Assembly (NCBI GenBank): GCA_016840515.1
Contig: JAEOSF010000014.1
Coordinates: forward strand, 1 to 64,000
DNA from: Candidatus Borrarchaeum yapensis
GTDB taxonomy: Archaea; Asgardarchaeota; Sifarchaeia; Borrarchaeales; Borrarchaeaceae
Reading direction: 5' to 3'
Length of the DNA: 64,000 bases
The notes below the pieces were generated by a model. The model saw only the letters and a program-made list of their open reading frames with translations. It did not search any database and had not been told where the DNA came from. Shown here in pieces: positions 50,809 through 59,447 of the stretch (position 1 is its first letter; every line of letters starts with the position of its first letter). The position numbers were made by a program, and so were the translations under genes.

Positions 50809-51297
50809 TTAAATGTCGATATCCTCTTCATCGTCCATATATGCTGGACCGTTGTTTTGAATATCAAGGATCGAGTGAGCGCACTTTTCACAGATAGGAT
50901 CCTCTCTTTTGACCTGCTTGTTAGTAATATCTCTAATGGCAGCTGCTGCCACCTCTGTTAACAAATATCCTTTTGTGATGTCTAGACCACACACTACACA
51001 TGGAACGGTTTTCTTGCTCACCTGTTTAATCACCTTTTTGATTAATTGATTTAATTCTTCAACATGGATCGCACAAAAAGTGCCGTATTTCATGCTGTAG
51101 AGTTTTTCAAGAGTGTCGATTTCTTTATGCCTGTGTTCACAATCAAGACATTTCTTGACGTGGATTATTTCATTGTCTTTTGGACACTTTATTACTCTGA
51201 TTACTTTACTGGACAGTTCACAATCCTCCTTTGCCTTTTCCTCGTTAAATCGTTCATAGAAGCATCTGCAGAAACAATCGGTTCTTATTATGTTCAA
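50809..51297 (-). CDS. Zinc-binding protein with several cysteine pairs
   Basis: Up to 162 residues. Cysteine sites: IKCPKD...CLDC-EHRH, CVVCGLDI, PICEKCAHS. A TTG at 51297 opens the frame, but a CTG at 51216 lies eight bases after AAAGGAGG and would remove a 44-base overlap with the ASCH gene; start unsure. Acidic C-terminus DDEEDIDI. Role unknown. Confidence 0.55.
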   Translation of the reverse strand: MNIIRTDCFCRCFYERFNEEKAKEDCELSSKVIRVIKCPKDNEIIHVKKCLDCEHRHKEIDTLEKLYSMKYGTFCAIHVEELNQLIKKVIKQVSKKTVPCVVCGLDITKGYLLTEVAAAAIRDITNKQVKREDPICEKCAHSILDIQNNGPAYMDDEEDIDI

Positions 51298-51706
51298 AGA
51301 TGATCCGTTTTACATCTTGGCTCTTAAAATACTTCCACTCTTCCTTAAATTCATGGAGCCAGCGGAACCGATTTACGGTAAACTCTGTAGTAAAAAATTG
51401 TTTATCGAGTTTATTTTCGTATTTACTTACGAGATATTCCTTCAATTCCTCGAATGAATTGAAACCGTCGAGTTTGGCGATGCGATCGTCCATTGAAGTG
51501 ATAGTCATTGACTCAATATCCTCAATTACAGAAACACCGAGAAAATGCGGGACGCCAAGTTCTCTTTTCCGTTGAATTGATAGTCTCGCCTTCCAGTAGT
51601 TCGTTGTTATGTCACCAACGCGTAACCGGTGAGTGAGCCTGATAGTCTGCCTTTTAGTTCGCTCTATGAGTTGATGGAGGAAAACAGAGAACGAAATCGC
51701 TGGCAT
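51254..51706 (-). CDS. ASCH-like domain protein
   Basis: About 150 residues. ISFSVFLHQLIERTKRQTIR..LRVGD..YWKARLSIQRKRELG, then FLGVSVIEDIESMTI...IAKLDGFNSFEELKEYL follow the ASCH (PUA-like RNA-binding) pattern, including K-QTIR and DGF-S-EE. ASCH proteins bind RNA or modified nucleosides and occur in phages. ATG 51706. Own promoter CATGTGTCTTTTTATAT at about 51762-51777. Confidence 0.65.
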   Translation of the reverse strand: MPAISFSVFLHQLIERTKRQTIRLTHRLRVGDITTNYWKARLSIQRKRELGVPHFLGVSVIEDIESMTITSMDDRIAKLDGFNSFEELKEYLVSKYENKLDKQFFTTEFTVNRFRWLHEFKEEWKYFKSQDVKRIIFEHNKNRLFLQMLL

Positions 51707-52297
51707 ATCACACAACTTCCATTAGTAGAGAGAATGCTGATACTCGAATACTAATGTTTAAAAGAATATAAAAAGACACATGAGAATAGGAAATTAGAAA
51801 ATATTTAATATTAGAGTCATTAGTTTTGTTTGAGCATTGCTAGTCCAAAACACGGAAAATGCGGATGAAACCCCTCTCCACCACCACACCAGAGTCATCC
51901 CCGCTTTTTCCGACACCACACACCATTGATAACCCAATTCAAAGAAGGTGATATGGTGCTAAGACATGGAGTTCAGGTATTAATAAACCTTTCTTCACGA
52001 AAAAGTAGTTAGCATCACTGGTGAAGGAAAGATACTAAGCTACAACGACGGATGTTTCATTTTAAACGAAGTCTCCATCCTAAAAACATTTTTTATAGAT
52101 GTGTTGTAAGTTTCTAAGAGCATATACGGACGGTGTGTTAATGATGTCCGAAATGCCGCTCGTTTCGTAGAACAAAGAATAGTCCCAATTATATTAACTC
52201 GACTTATTCGAATTTTTGTACTATTTTCATGCTTTAGTAAGAAGTAGACATTTTTTATAGAATGATGTAGAACAGAATAGGGTAGGGATGAACTGAG
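51707..52297. other. Intergenic region with a long hairpin
   Basis: No convincing gene. Contains the ASCH promoter, a strong inverted repeat (51853-51912) and a TATA-like CATTTTTTATAG at about 52249 before the protease gene. Confidence 0.5.
51853..51912. repeat. Long inverted repeat
   Basis: CGGAAAATGCGGATGA pairs with TCATCCCCGCTTTTTCCG (16 positions, one mismatch and a two-base bulge) around a CA/CC-rich 26-base loop. GC-rich for the element. Could be a cruciform, a small RNA or an att/ori feature. Confidence 0.55.
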
Positions 52298-52924
52298 TTG
52301 TATGTGGGACGAGTTCTTAAACCTATTCTCGCAGTGTTTTTAACGATAATAGTAATGTACCTGCCAGTCTTATTCATTCATGAATTAGGCCATTGTATTG
52401 TAATCGCTTTATATGGGGGGAATTGGGTTATCGTGTCCGATCTTACAAGTGGTGGACATATTATGTATACGATCGGTGAATTTCATAATTATGATGGTAA
52501 TTGGCGGACTCTTGACTTCTGGATAGCCTTTGGAGGACCATTGATTTCACATATTACTGGTTTACTGTTGTTGATAGCAGGGACTAAAGTTGAGCGATAT
52601 AAAAGGTTGAGTCTTACTATAATAGGGGGATTGTCGTTATCTGATGGCTGGTATGGAATATTTAATGAAAGCCGTTCTGCACATCAAGGCGATTATACAA
52701 CGTTATTTAATTTTTTTTCACTAGACATCACATTATTATCCGTGTCTGTTGTTGCCATACTAATTTGTGTGATGATTACGTCGTTATGCACTTATTCGAT
52801 TATGAGAGGTTTTTTAGTTGATTTCTTAGGAAAATGCGATGAGGAGACTCTTATCTTGTTGAAGAATAATACGTCCCTGATAACACGAATAAGAATACTG
52901 ATGAAGACCGATATCTATGATTGA
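52298..52924 (+). CDS. M50-like membrane metalloprotease
   Basis: About 208 residues. The second helix carries HELGH (HExxH zinc motif) in YLPVLFIHELGHCIVI, followed by FGGPLISHITGLLLL, analogous to the GGP-xN segment of site-2 proteases, and two further helices. TTG start at 52298. Site-2 proteases cut membrane-embedded regulators; the substrate here is unknown. Plus strand with a different promoter type. Confidence 0.65.
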   Translation: MYVGRVLKPILAVFLTIIVMYLPVLFIHELGHCIVIALYGGNWVIVSDLTSGGHIMYTIGEFHNYDGNWRTLDFWIAFGGPLISHITGLLLLIAGTKVERYKRLSLTIIGGLSLSDGWYGIFNESRSAHQGDYTTLFNFFSLDITLLSVSVVAILICVMITSLCTYSIMRGFLVDFLGKCDEETLILLKNNTSLITRIRILMKTDIYD

Positions 52925-52954
52925 ATAGGGACTTTATTTTATTAAAGAGGGGGG

Positions 52955-53045
52955 AATAGCCCCACCGAAAGGTGGGGGCAAAAAAACAGTCGTCGTCATA
53001 TGAGAGGGGTGTTTATGACGACTCTCAACCAACACACACCGAAAT
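52955..53045 (-). ncRNA. Candidate small RNA with two hairpins
   Basis: An element-type promoter (53066-53080) faces about 90 bases without a credible frame. Predicted transcript has an inverted repeat GTCGTCATA/TATGACGAC (52992-53022), then T7 and the strong hairpin GCCCCCACC-TTTC-GGTGGGGC (52959-52979). GC-rich compared with its surroundings. Confidence 0.45.
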
Positions 53046-53065
53046 CGATAGCATAATTGCAAAAG

Positions 53066-53080
53066 GGTTTATAAGCACCG
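53066..53080 (-). promoter_or_regulatory. Element-type promoter facing the candidate small RNA
   Basis: Minus strand CGGTGCTTATAAACC with no protein gene downstream within 140 bases. Confidence 0.5.
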
Positions 53081-53236
53081 CGCAAACGAAGCATTAGTAG
53101 ATATATGTGACAAAATAACTGATTTCAGGTTTCAAGGGGTCATGGATGAGAACAACACGGGTTTTCTTGATTATGAAAAAGAGAATAAAGGGTGAGGGAT
53201 GACAGATGTTTGTCAGTCCTAGGAGTTAATGACAAC

Positions 53237-53413
53237 TCACTCAAGACCTTGTTCTACACATGACTTGGTATAGATACCAAATTGTTCGCTGAGTGCCGTC
53301 AATGATACCTTAAACCCATATTCCTCAAGAATTTCTCGGAGACGAAGTACCAGTTCAACGGGGTCTAACGGTTGAGACGGAGTCAATTCCAATAGGAGAT
53401 GTTGTACGGTCAT
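53237..53413 (-). CDS. Small protein, 58 residues
   Basis: MTVQHLLLELTPSQPLDP then VELVLRLREILEEYGFK, helical. Its ATG overlaps the stop of the upstream gene (ATGA) and AGGTG lies before it, so translation is coupled. No family recognised. Confidence 0.6.
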   Translation of the reverse strand: MTVQHLLLELTPSQPLDPVELVLRLREILEEYGFKVSLTALSEQFGIYTKSCVEQGLE

Positions 53414-53847
53414 AAATCACACCTGCATGCGGGAGTGTAACTTCTGAAATTGACCTGGGATACATCATAGATCGCGAACAGCAATGACAGTATACCTATC
53501 AATTGCTTAAGGTTGTGTAAGGAATCGGTGATGCATCGACTTGCGCTAGGTGAAATCTTACGAAAGTAAGTGCAGTCGTATTGTGTGCAGTCACTACATC
53601 TGTTATTCTTGACCAATCGTTGTGAAAAACAGTTCTTGTCATGTCCATTCTGGAAGATTTGAATGACGCATTGATGATCGCAAAATCCAGTGATGGTAAG
53701 CGTAGTAAGGGAAGCAGATGTCTTGATTGTGTAGGTATTGAATAATCTCCTCCTTTCGGTATCTAAGACCTCCCGAATGTTAACAAGGATGTCGTGCTGT
53801 GGTAGTTGCTGGATAACGACTGTTTCCGATGTTTGTGTGGTCGCCAT
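53410..53847 (-). CDS. Cysteine-rich protein, paralogue of upstream gene
   Basis: About 145 residues. DHQCVIQIFQNGHDKNCF..NNRCSDCTQYDC matches RCGHTADISVYEGFF..NERCENCTAENC of the next protein, and both continue with a Leu-rich helix (SLHNLKQLIGIL/NLHALETIVEQI). Zinc site likely. Starts two bases after the upstream stop. Function unknown. Confidence 0.6.
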   Translation of the reverse strand: MATTQTSETVVIQQLPQHDILVNIREVLDTERRRLFNTYTIKTSASLTTLTITGFCDHQCVIQIFQNGHDKNCFSQRLVKNNRCSDCTQYDCTYFRKISPSASRCITDSLHNLKQLIGILSLLFAIYDVSQVNFRSYTPACRCDL

Positions 53848-53849
53848 TG

Positions 53850-54230
53850 TTATCTGCTCCCTTTACAAGTTGCCGAAAGACGCCCTTGAGTCTTTAACAT
53901 ATCTGAGATCTGTTCTACTATGGTTTCAAGTGCGTGTAGGTTGACTTTGATGGTTTCAGAATGACATCGAGTACCACGGATCTCACAGTTTTCAGCGGTG
54001 CAGTTTTCACATCTCTCATTTTTCTCAAAGACCGTATAGAAGAACCCTTCATACACAGAGATATCGGCTGTGTGGCCGCAGCGCCCATCGAGGGAAATAG
54101 TTGCAATAGAGCCATGTTGTGCAAGACGATGATCGATGAGGAGTTGTCCTGCATCTGAGTTCAAAAATTGGCGGATGGGTGACAGATCAAGTTTGACTTC
54201 AGGGAAAGCCAAATTCACATTATGAGTTAT
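53850..54230 (-). CDS. Cysteine-rich protein, probable ATA start
   Basis: About 126 residues. An ATG at 54254 would place GGAGG inside the coding region; an ATA at 54230 lies seven bases after that GGAGG and gives MTHNVNLAFPEVKLDL, so ATA is preferred. Core RCGHTADISVYEGFF and CENCTAENC-EIRGTRC are shared with the downstream paralogue. Own promoter GGGGGCTTTTTATAA at about 54330. Confidence 0.6.
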   Translation of the reverse strand: MTHNVNLAFPEVKLDLSPIRQFLNSDAGQLLIDHRLAQHGSIATISLDGRCGHTADISVYEGFFYTVFEKNERCENCTAENCEIRGTRCHSETIKVNLHALETIVEQISDMLKTQGRLSATCKGSR

Positions 54231-54254
54231 GCTATCGCCTCCTAAAATTTTCAA

Positions 54255-54660
54255 ATATGTTGTATATTGAGGGGGCGTACGCGAGTGTTCGGTGTTGGTA
54301 TTACCCCTAAATCTATCTTCAGATTGTTATAAAAAGCCCCCTCAATTTTTTCTCAAAAAATAAGTTAATAGATGTTCTTTCATTGGCAGATACATTGATA
54401 CGTTTTCTGAGTCGTAAATCCAACAGAAAACCAAAGAAAGCAAGGTTTGATCCGTATTGCATATCAGAAGTATTATGCGTCTACTTCTTTAATGACTTCC
54501 AAGATATCAAGTAATTTATTTTCCGATTCTTCAGCGATCTGTTGTTTCTTCAGTTGTAATTTTGCAAATCCAATAGTGATTTCTCGACTGTGTAAATGTC
54601 TTGCTTGTATGTCAATTTTTTTGCATATAAGATGAATTAAAAAATTAGGGAAAATGGATT
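54255..54660. other. Intergenic region with a start-less coding-like frame
   Basis: On the minus strand about 54470-54665 an open frame ends ...AKLQLKKQQIAEESENKL.. and looks protein-like (amphipathic helix), but it has no ATG/GTG/TTG and no Shine-Dalgarno. Perhaps a gene remnant. A promoter for the downstream cysteine-rich gene is at about 54330. Confidence 0.3.
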
Positions 54661-55605
54661 TTATAGAGAGATATCTGTCATTTTAGATTGACTGTCAATT
54701 ACCATTATTTTTTCGACGATTCTGGGGGTAACCGCTTGCAAGTGTTTACAATGTTTAATTTTATAGTTTATTGAAAGCACATACCTCTCATTCTTTTGTT
54801 TATCAGGAGCTTTAACTACCAACACGCCATCTGCAAACTTTTCAAATGTTTTATTTTTTATATCATTACCTCTCACGGTCTCCTTCTGTTTATTCCATTC
54901 TTGTTCAATATCTAGCGCTCTAGTACAGATTACTGATCTATCCTGGAGAGTAACAAACGCAATATATCCATCGAATTTGGCTGCATCTCTTGTTTCACTG
55001 ATATTTACGAAGGCCCGGTGTGAGGAAAAGAAATCATCTTCAGTACGATCCTTCCATCCCTTTAACTCGAATTTAGTGATGAGTTCGTTTCTGTAACTTA
55101 TGTCTAAGTCGGCCGCTGAATTATTTCCATACTTTTGCAATCTTTCACCTAGCTGATGCCATTCATCCTCAGCAGTTAAAGATGATCCGAAATTGAGTTG
55201 TGTGAGGTCTATAACACCTTTAAAGTCGTCAAGAGCCTCCATTAGTGTTTCTATGAAAATTAATTGACTAACAAGTGAGTCCCTGCTCTCTTTTTCAATA
55301 CCTGTATACCATCTACATTTTGGACAATATTTGTATTGTCCTCTGCTATCCTCTTGAGATATTAGTTCGACTTTACCATGCCAGTTAAGGATGGAGTTAG
55401 GACATAGACCATCATTATCGCTGTGAATGTGAATCGCCGCCGTTTCGAGTTTCCGGATATAGTAATTTTCTAGGTTATTTCGTCGGACAAAATTTAATGC
55501 TTTCTCAAGTGAGGAGCATTCCTCAAGTCTTACTCCTGCTTGACATACAGCATAACGGGTAGAGGAAACTCCCATGTCAAAAGACTTACTCCTTAATCCA
55601 AACAC
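54661..55605 (-). CDS. Possible PD-(D/E)xK nuclease with N-terminal RYxV module
   Basis: About 314 residues. Residues 16-53 (TRYAVCQAGVRLEECSSLEKALNFVRRNNLENYYI) match the module at the C-termini of the proteins at 26586 and 41761. A zinc-type pair (YCPKCRWY) is near 105. ADLDISYRNELITKFELKGW gives a D-x(n)-ExK pattern of restriction-like nucleases, and AKFDGYIAFVT follows. The nuclease call is pattern-based only. It may cleave or tag DNA; no homologue recognised. Confidence 0.5.
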   Translation of the reverse strand: MFGLRSKSFDMGVSSTRYAVCQAGVRLEECSSLEKALNFVRRNNLENYYIRKLETAAIHIHSDNDGLCPNSILNWHGKVELISQEDSRGQYKYCPKCRWYTGIEKESRDSLVSQLIFIETLMEALDDFKGVIDLTQLNFGSSLTAEDEWHQLGERLQKYGNNSAADLDISYRNELITKFELKGWKDRTEDDFFSSHRAFVNISETRDAAKFDGYIAFVTLQDRSVICTRALDIEQEWNKQKETVRGNDIKNKTFEKFADGVLVVKAPDKQKNERYVLSINYKIKHCKHLQAVTPRIVEKIMVIDSQSKMTDISL

Positions 55606-55842
55606 CCCCTTGGCAAATGTGTTGGTTTGAAATGTAAGTCATTATCTTTGTACAGGTTGCTATTTAAAGTACCCACAAAAGAGAGAATCTTTCTCCGAGA
55701 AATGATGAAGAAATACACATTGTCTTTTGTAGGTGGTGTTTTAACAAAAACTGATGGGGACTTCTGGCTGGGTGCGGAAGAAAAGTAGTGTTGGTGCTGG
55801 TTTTAAATAGCAAACTGAATAGAAGTTAAAAAGAGTGGAGTT

Positions 55843-56508
55843 GTGATGATGAGTGACCACATTCCTCGAAAACACTGGTTAGTGATACCTCTTTCACGCG
55901 TATATATTGATTATAAAAGATGGATACAAGTGACGAAGGACCCAAACCCTGTGATCGGAGCAGCTGAGTTTGGAGGAGTTCATAGGGTGCATTTCAAAAG
56001 TAGAACATCATCAAATCATGAAGGGTATCTGGTTTGGATTTCACAAAAAAAGATTGATGATCAACCATACTTGCAGTATACGTGTGAATGCCCTCATTTC
56101 ACTCAGCGCATATATCCTCGCCTCGAAAAACAATATCAACCACAAAAAACCTCCGAAAATGCGGAATCATTCATTTTGGTAGAAGATTGGCATAACTTGG
56201 ATAAACATGCATACATATCTGCACAAGAAGTTTTGAAATTAAGGATTCAAGTTGCACTGCCTCTATACCTTCAGGCTGATTTCGGATTGATTAAAGCAGG
56301 ACGATATAAGAAACGAATGGAGGAAAAGGGAGTTACGTCTTTGTTGGAACTTATGAAGTTAGAAAAAACCCCTGACGTTGATGTGAAGGTGTTAGAGATA
56401 ATACACCGTGCAAAACAGATGTTTGAAAAGGTGGATATAATCGAGAATACGAAGGGTAGTTTTGTTGCCGCCTCAGAATTCCTTTTGAACGATCAAACAC
56501 CGTCGTAA
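55843..56508 (+). CDS. Hypothetical protein, 221 residues
   Basis: IPRKHWLVIPLSRVYIDYKRWIQV start, YTCECPHF in the middle (a short CxCxxH reminiscent of SWIM-type zinc sites but incomplete), helical C-terminal third. Plus strand; promoter GGTTTTAAATAGC at about 55798 also has a GGTGCTGG flank. GTG or ATG start. No family recognised. Confidence 0.5.
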   Translation: MMMSDHIPRKHWLVIPLSRVYIDYKRWIQVTKDPNPVIGAAEFGGVHRVHFKSRTSSNHEGYLVWISQKKIDDQPYLQYTCECPHFTQRIYPRLEKQYQPQKTSENAESFILVEDWHNLDKHAYISAQEVLKLRIQVALPLYLQADFGLIKAGRYKKRMEEKGVTSLLELMKLEKTPDVDVKVLEIIHRAKQMFEKVDIIENTKGSFVAASEFLLNDQTPS

Positions 56509-56548
56509 GTCATATAATAGATCACATTCATTCACTTTTTTCGGTGCA

Positions 56549-56869
56549 TTAATCATCGCTTATCTCACTAAAGAGTGAAAATGAAAGGGTGCAAGTCTTA
56601 GGATCGTCATTTGATTTCGTAGCGATAATCTTCTGATTGGCGAGTCCTCGGATGGTCATAATGGTACCGTGTGTGGTTTCTTGGGGGTAGTTTACTTGGT
56701 ATTGGTCAAAAACAATTGTATCCAATTGATCGGACTTGGAAAAGATATTATTAGCAGTTTTAAAGATCAGTTTTCGTAGATCGAGTGATAACTGCATGAA
56801 TCCAAAAGATTCCATTGGCAATAGTAATTGGGATATGATTCCATCCTCCTTTTTGTTCCCTAACATCAA
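56549..56869 (-). CDS. Hypothetical protein upstream of nothing recognised
   Basis: About 106 residues (MMLGNKKEDGIISQLLLPMES..TIMTIRGLANQKIIATKSND); alpha-beta, no family recognised. Own promoter GTGACTTTATATAAC at about 56882-56896, GT-type flank. Confidence 0.5.
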   Translation of the reverse strand: MMLGNKKEDGIISQLLLPMESFGFMQLSLDLRKLIFKTANNIFSKSDQLDTIVFDQYQVNYPQETTHGTIMTIRGLANQKIIATKSNDDPKTCTLSFSLFSEISDD

Positions 56870-56923
56870 ACACGAAACTTGTTATATAAAGTCACTAATT
56901 CTGTAAAACGAAATTGTATTACA

Positions 56924-57949
56924 TTAGAAAAAGCGATCCATTGTTGATTGTCGGGTATCTGTAGCTTTTTCAAGTCGCTCGATGGCGTTTTCGATTCGAT
57001 TTTTAGCAAAATCATGCTCTTCGCATAGAAATTCGGTTAGTTTTTCGCGTTTAGGTTGACGCCATTTCAGATCATAGGCATCGGTTACTTCAGGATTTTT
57101 GAATATGTTATATATTTGATCGACGGGAACGTCGTTTAACACGTTTTTTTCTTGTATAATGGTTCCCAGCTCACCGTATTGCTTGATCCATTTAAGTGCC
57201 GTTTTCGGTCCAACTTTTGCCACACCTTCGTTAAAGTCGGTGCCAATAAGAATACCAATACCGATTAGTTGTCCAAGAGTGATCTCTAGATGCTCAAGTA
57301 GTTGATCTAGGTAGATCAGTTCAGGCTTAATCTCTACGTATGTCTGTTTGCGTGGTAGTTTGCGACGTCCTGTGGATGTGAGATTCCTAACAAATTTTTC
57401 GGCATTAAATAACAGACTATCCAGATCTCGAGAAGCAGTTGCCCAGACATCACCCTGACTATTCATATATGCGGCTTGTGCTTCACCTTCTGAAGGTGAT
57501 TGCACAAATGGGATCCCCATGTGTGATAGTAGCGACTTGGCATCGGAGATCATATCAGTATCGAATCGCGAGGTTGCCTGAGCGTGTCTACGAGCAGATT
57601 CATAATCCCCTCTTGCGAGTGAAGCAAGCCATTTTTCTGTTGCGGTGTCCTTAATCTGTTTTCTTTCCTTGATGGTTTCACTTTTTAATTCTGGAGGTTT
57701 GCCATCAAAAATAAATACAGGACGTATGTTCAGTTCGACAAGGTTAACAGTACGGTAGAACAATCCGTTTAGGTGTGACGTCACTCTTCCCTTTTTATCC
57801 TTAAGTGGGTGTCCATCAGTTTGGCGGATTATAGATAAAAATTGGTACAAAGTATTCATTGCGTCAACGGCGATGTCTTTACCGCTGAGATCTCTTAGTT
57901 CAATTTGATGAACTGAGTCCTTTAAGAGAGGACTAATTTTAACCCCCAT
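56924..57949 (-). CDS. Flap endonuclease FEN1
   Basis: About 341 residues, normal FEN1 length. N domain MGVKISPLLKD, IAVDAMNTLYQFL (Asp of the active site), PVFIFDGKPPELK; I domain IPFVQSPSEGEAQAAYMN (catalytic Glu pair), ATASRDLDSLLF (SxDxD), and the helix-two-turn-helix GIGILIGTDFNEGVAKVGPKTAL. It ends in a perfect PCNA-interacting peptide QSTMDRFF (334-341). Removes Okazaki flaps with PCNA; the element supplies both. Archaeal type. Confidence 0.95.
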   Translation of the reverse strand: MGVKISPLLKDSVHQIELRDLSGKDIAVDAMNTLYQFLSIIRQTDGHPLKDKKGRVTSHLNGLFYRTVNLVELNIRPVFIFDGKPPELKSETIKERKQIKDTATEKWLASLARGDYESARRHAQATSRFDTDMISDAKSLLSHMGIPFVQSPSEGEAQAAYMNSQGDVWATASRDLDSLLFNAEKFVRNLTSTGRRKLPRKQTYVEIKPELIYLDQLLEHLEITLGQLIGIGILIGTDFNEGVAKVGPKTALKWIKQYGELGTIIQEKNVLNDVPVDQIYNIFKNPEVTDAYDLKWRQPKREKLTEFLCEEHDFAKNRIENAIERLEKATDTRQSTMDRFF

Positions 57950-58206
57950 GGTTATAACACCTTAGAATAGAATGAAAGGTATTGGGATTGCATTATATTT
58001 AGTTCCAAATGAATATGTAAAGAGGGAGTTCTGTCGAACCTTTTTAGAATTTTATGACTGCCCATATGAGGCGAGCGAGTCTTATGATATATAGGAAATA
58101 GAATATGTTTAAACGTATTAATATGTTGATATAACAGACTCTTTTTCCTGAAACATTTTTTAATGGGGAAGCAGGGGGTTTAACGGGGAACATACGACGA
58201 GAGGGG

Positions 58207-58521
58207 ATGATAAAAATCCTCACTACACCAGCATTGGAAATTATGATATTCGTGTCACCTACGACTTCACGTCATGTTTTAGAAAAACGTCTTCGACAGG
58301 TCGTTGAACAAAGAAACCTGCCGATTAAGGTCACTAAAATAAACGTGGTAAAGAAACCCGAAGTAGCGGAAGAATATGACATAGTTGCTTGTCCCACGCT
58401 TGTATTTAGTGGTTATATGCGAATATGTGGAGTCTTCGAGCAGGATGACTTAGAAGAGATGGTTACTAATTATTTCGGTGCCATCATTGAAGGTCATAGT
58501 AACGTGAATTCATTTGCATAA
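58207..58521 (+). CDS. Thioredoxin-fold-like protein without CxxC
   Basis: About 104 residues: IMIFVSPTTSRHVLEKRLRQVVEQ, KVTKINVVKKPEVAEEYDIVACPTLVFSG (cis-Pro strand as in thioredoxin/KaiB-like folds), and a C-terminal helix. The CxxC redox site is absent, so it is probably not a disulphide oxidoreductase. ATG after GAGGGG. Confidence 0.55.
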   Translation: MIKILTTPALEIMIFVSPTTSRHVLEKRLRQVVEQRNLPIKVTKINVVKKPEVAEEYDIVACPTLVFSGYMRICGVFEQDDLEEMVTNYFGAIIEGHSNVNSFA

Positions 58522-58625
58522 AACGAATTTTAAAGACAATGTTTTTTTCAAATTACTCAAATCATCATCCTGATAACATTTAATAAGAAAACGCAAGTGA
58601 ATGAGATAAGACACCTTGTTCGAAT

Positions 58626-58874
58626 GTGAGATATATGCAACTTGGATCAATAACATGGCTTGATGCCGTGCCGTGGTTAAGGAGAGCATATCCTTATTTA
58701 GCAGTGATTTTACTGATTTTAGGGATATTGAGTACCATTAATTTGATATTATATATTGAAACTGCGAGAATCAGAACCGTTACAGGAGTGATGGTTCGCA
58801 TTATAATTGTGGCCCTGACATGGGCTTTCGGAATACATTTTCTATTGGTTACGTGGGGAAGTTCAATTATTTAA
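58626..58874 (+). CDS. Small membrane protein, two helices
   Basis: About 82 residues, hydrophobic segments YLAVILLILGILSTINLIL and VRIIIVALTWAFGIHFLL. GTG start. Followed by another small membrane gene in the same direction. Function unknown. Confidence 0.5.
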   Translation: MRYMQLGSITWLDAVPWLRRAYPYLAVILLILGILSTINLILYIETARIRTVTGVMVRIIIVALTWAFGIHFLLVTWGSSII

Positions 58875-58904
58875 GAGCCGTTGATAATTAGAGGGTAACA
58901 ATTA

Positions 58905-59108
58905 ATGCAAGACGATTGGAGGAGCCTAAGAAAACTGAGTTATTTGCTGCCAATAACCGGGATTTTGATGTTCAGCATCGTAGCTTTCATTTCTTATAGT
59001 ATTGGGACTGAGTTTGTTGTTCATCTTGAGTTTTTGGTGATCATTTTTGCAGCTCTTGGGGTTCTAATAGTGATAATAGGAATGCTTCTCCTAAAAAATC
59101 GTTTATAA
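58905..59108 (+). CDS. Small membrane protein, two helices
   Basis: About 67 residues: LSYLLPITGILMFSIVAFISY and FLVIIFAALGVLIVIIGMLLL. ATG; ends just before a shared promoter region. Function unknown. Confidence 0.5.
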   Translation: MQDDWRSLRKLSYLLPITGILMFSIVAFISYSIGTEFVVHLEFLVIIFAALGVLIVIIGMLLLKNRL

Positions 59109-59147
59109 GCACCACTACAGCACACGAAATTTAGTGTTTGGAATTAA

Positions 59148-59447
59148 CTACAGTTTTCTTATGAGTGCCTCATTAATTGCCTCTAACTCGGGTTGTAATA
59201 ACTCTTTCAGGACCAGTAATACCGATTTTGGATATCCATCATATTTCTGATTAAACGGTCTAATCTCACAAAGGTTTATGGCTAAACGCGCGAGTAGAGA
59301 GTTCAAAGGATCCCTCATTTGAACCCGTTTAAAGAATACATCACGACCAACTTGCCTGTATTCTTCTGCGGTTAGAACGTCTACGCTTAACTCCGTTACC
59401 TCATCGGTTGGCGTTTCATCTTTTGGTTTCTTGCCTAATAGTTGCAT
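59148..59447 (-). CDS. Hypothetical protein, 99 residues
   Basis: ATG after GAGGAGG. Acidic start, then EEYRQVGRDVFFKRVQMRDPLNSLLARLAINLCEI; helical. Own promoter CCTTCTTTATATAC at about 59502-59515. No family recognised. Confidence 0.55.
   Translation of the reverse strand: MQLLGKKPKDETPTDEVTELSVDVLTAEEYRQVGRDVFFKRVQMRDPLNSLLARLAINLCEIRPFNQKYDGYPKSVLLVLKELLQPELEAINEALIRKL

Noticed and set aside
52959-52979. Intrinsic terminator for the plus-strand protease gene
   Set aside because: The hairpin is followed by A residues on the plus strand, not T; it fits a minus-strand RNA better.
54470-54665. Extra small gene on the minus strand
   Set aside because: Coding-like composition but no usable start codon and no Shine-Dalgarno; kept only as a possible remnant.
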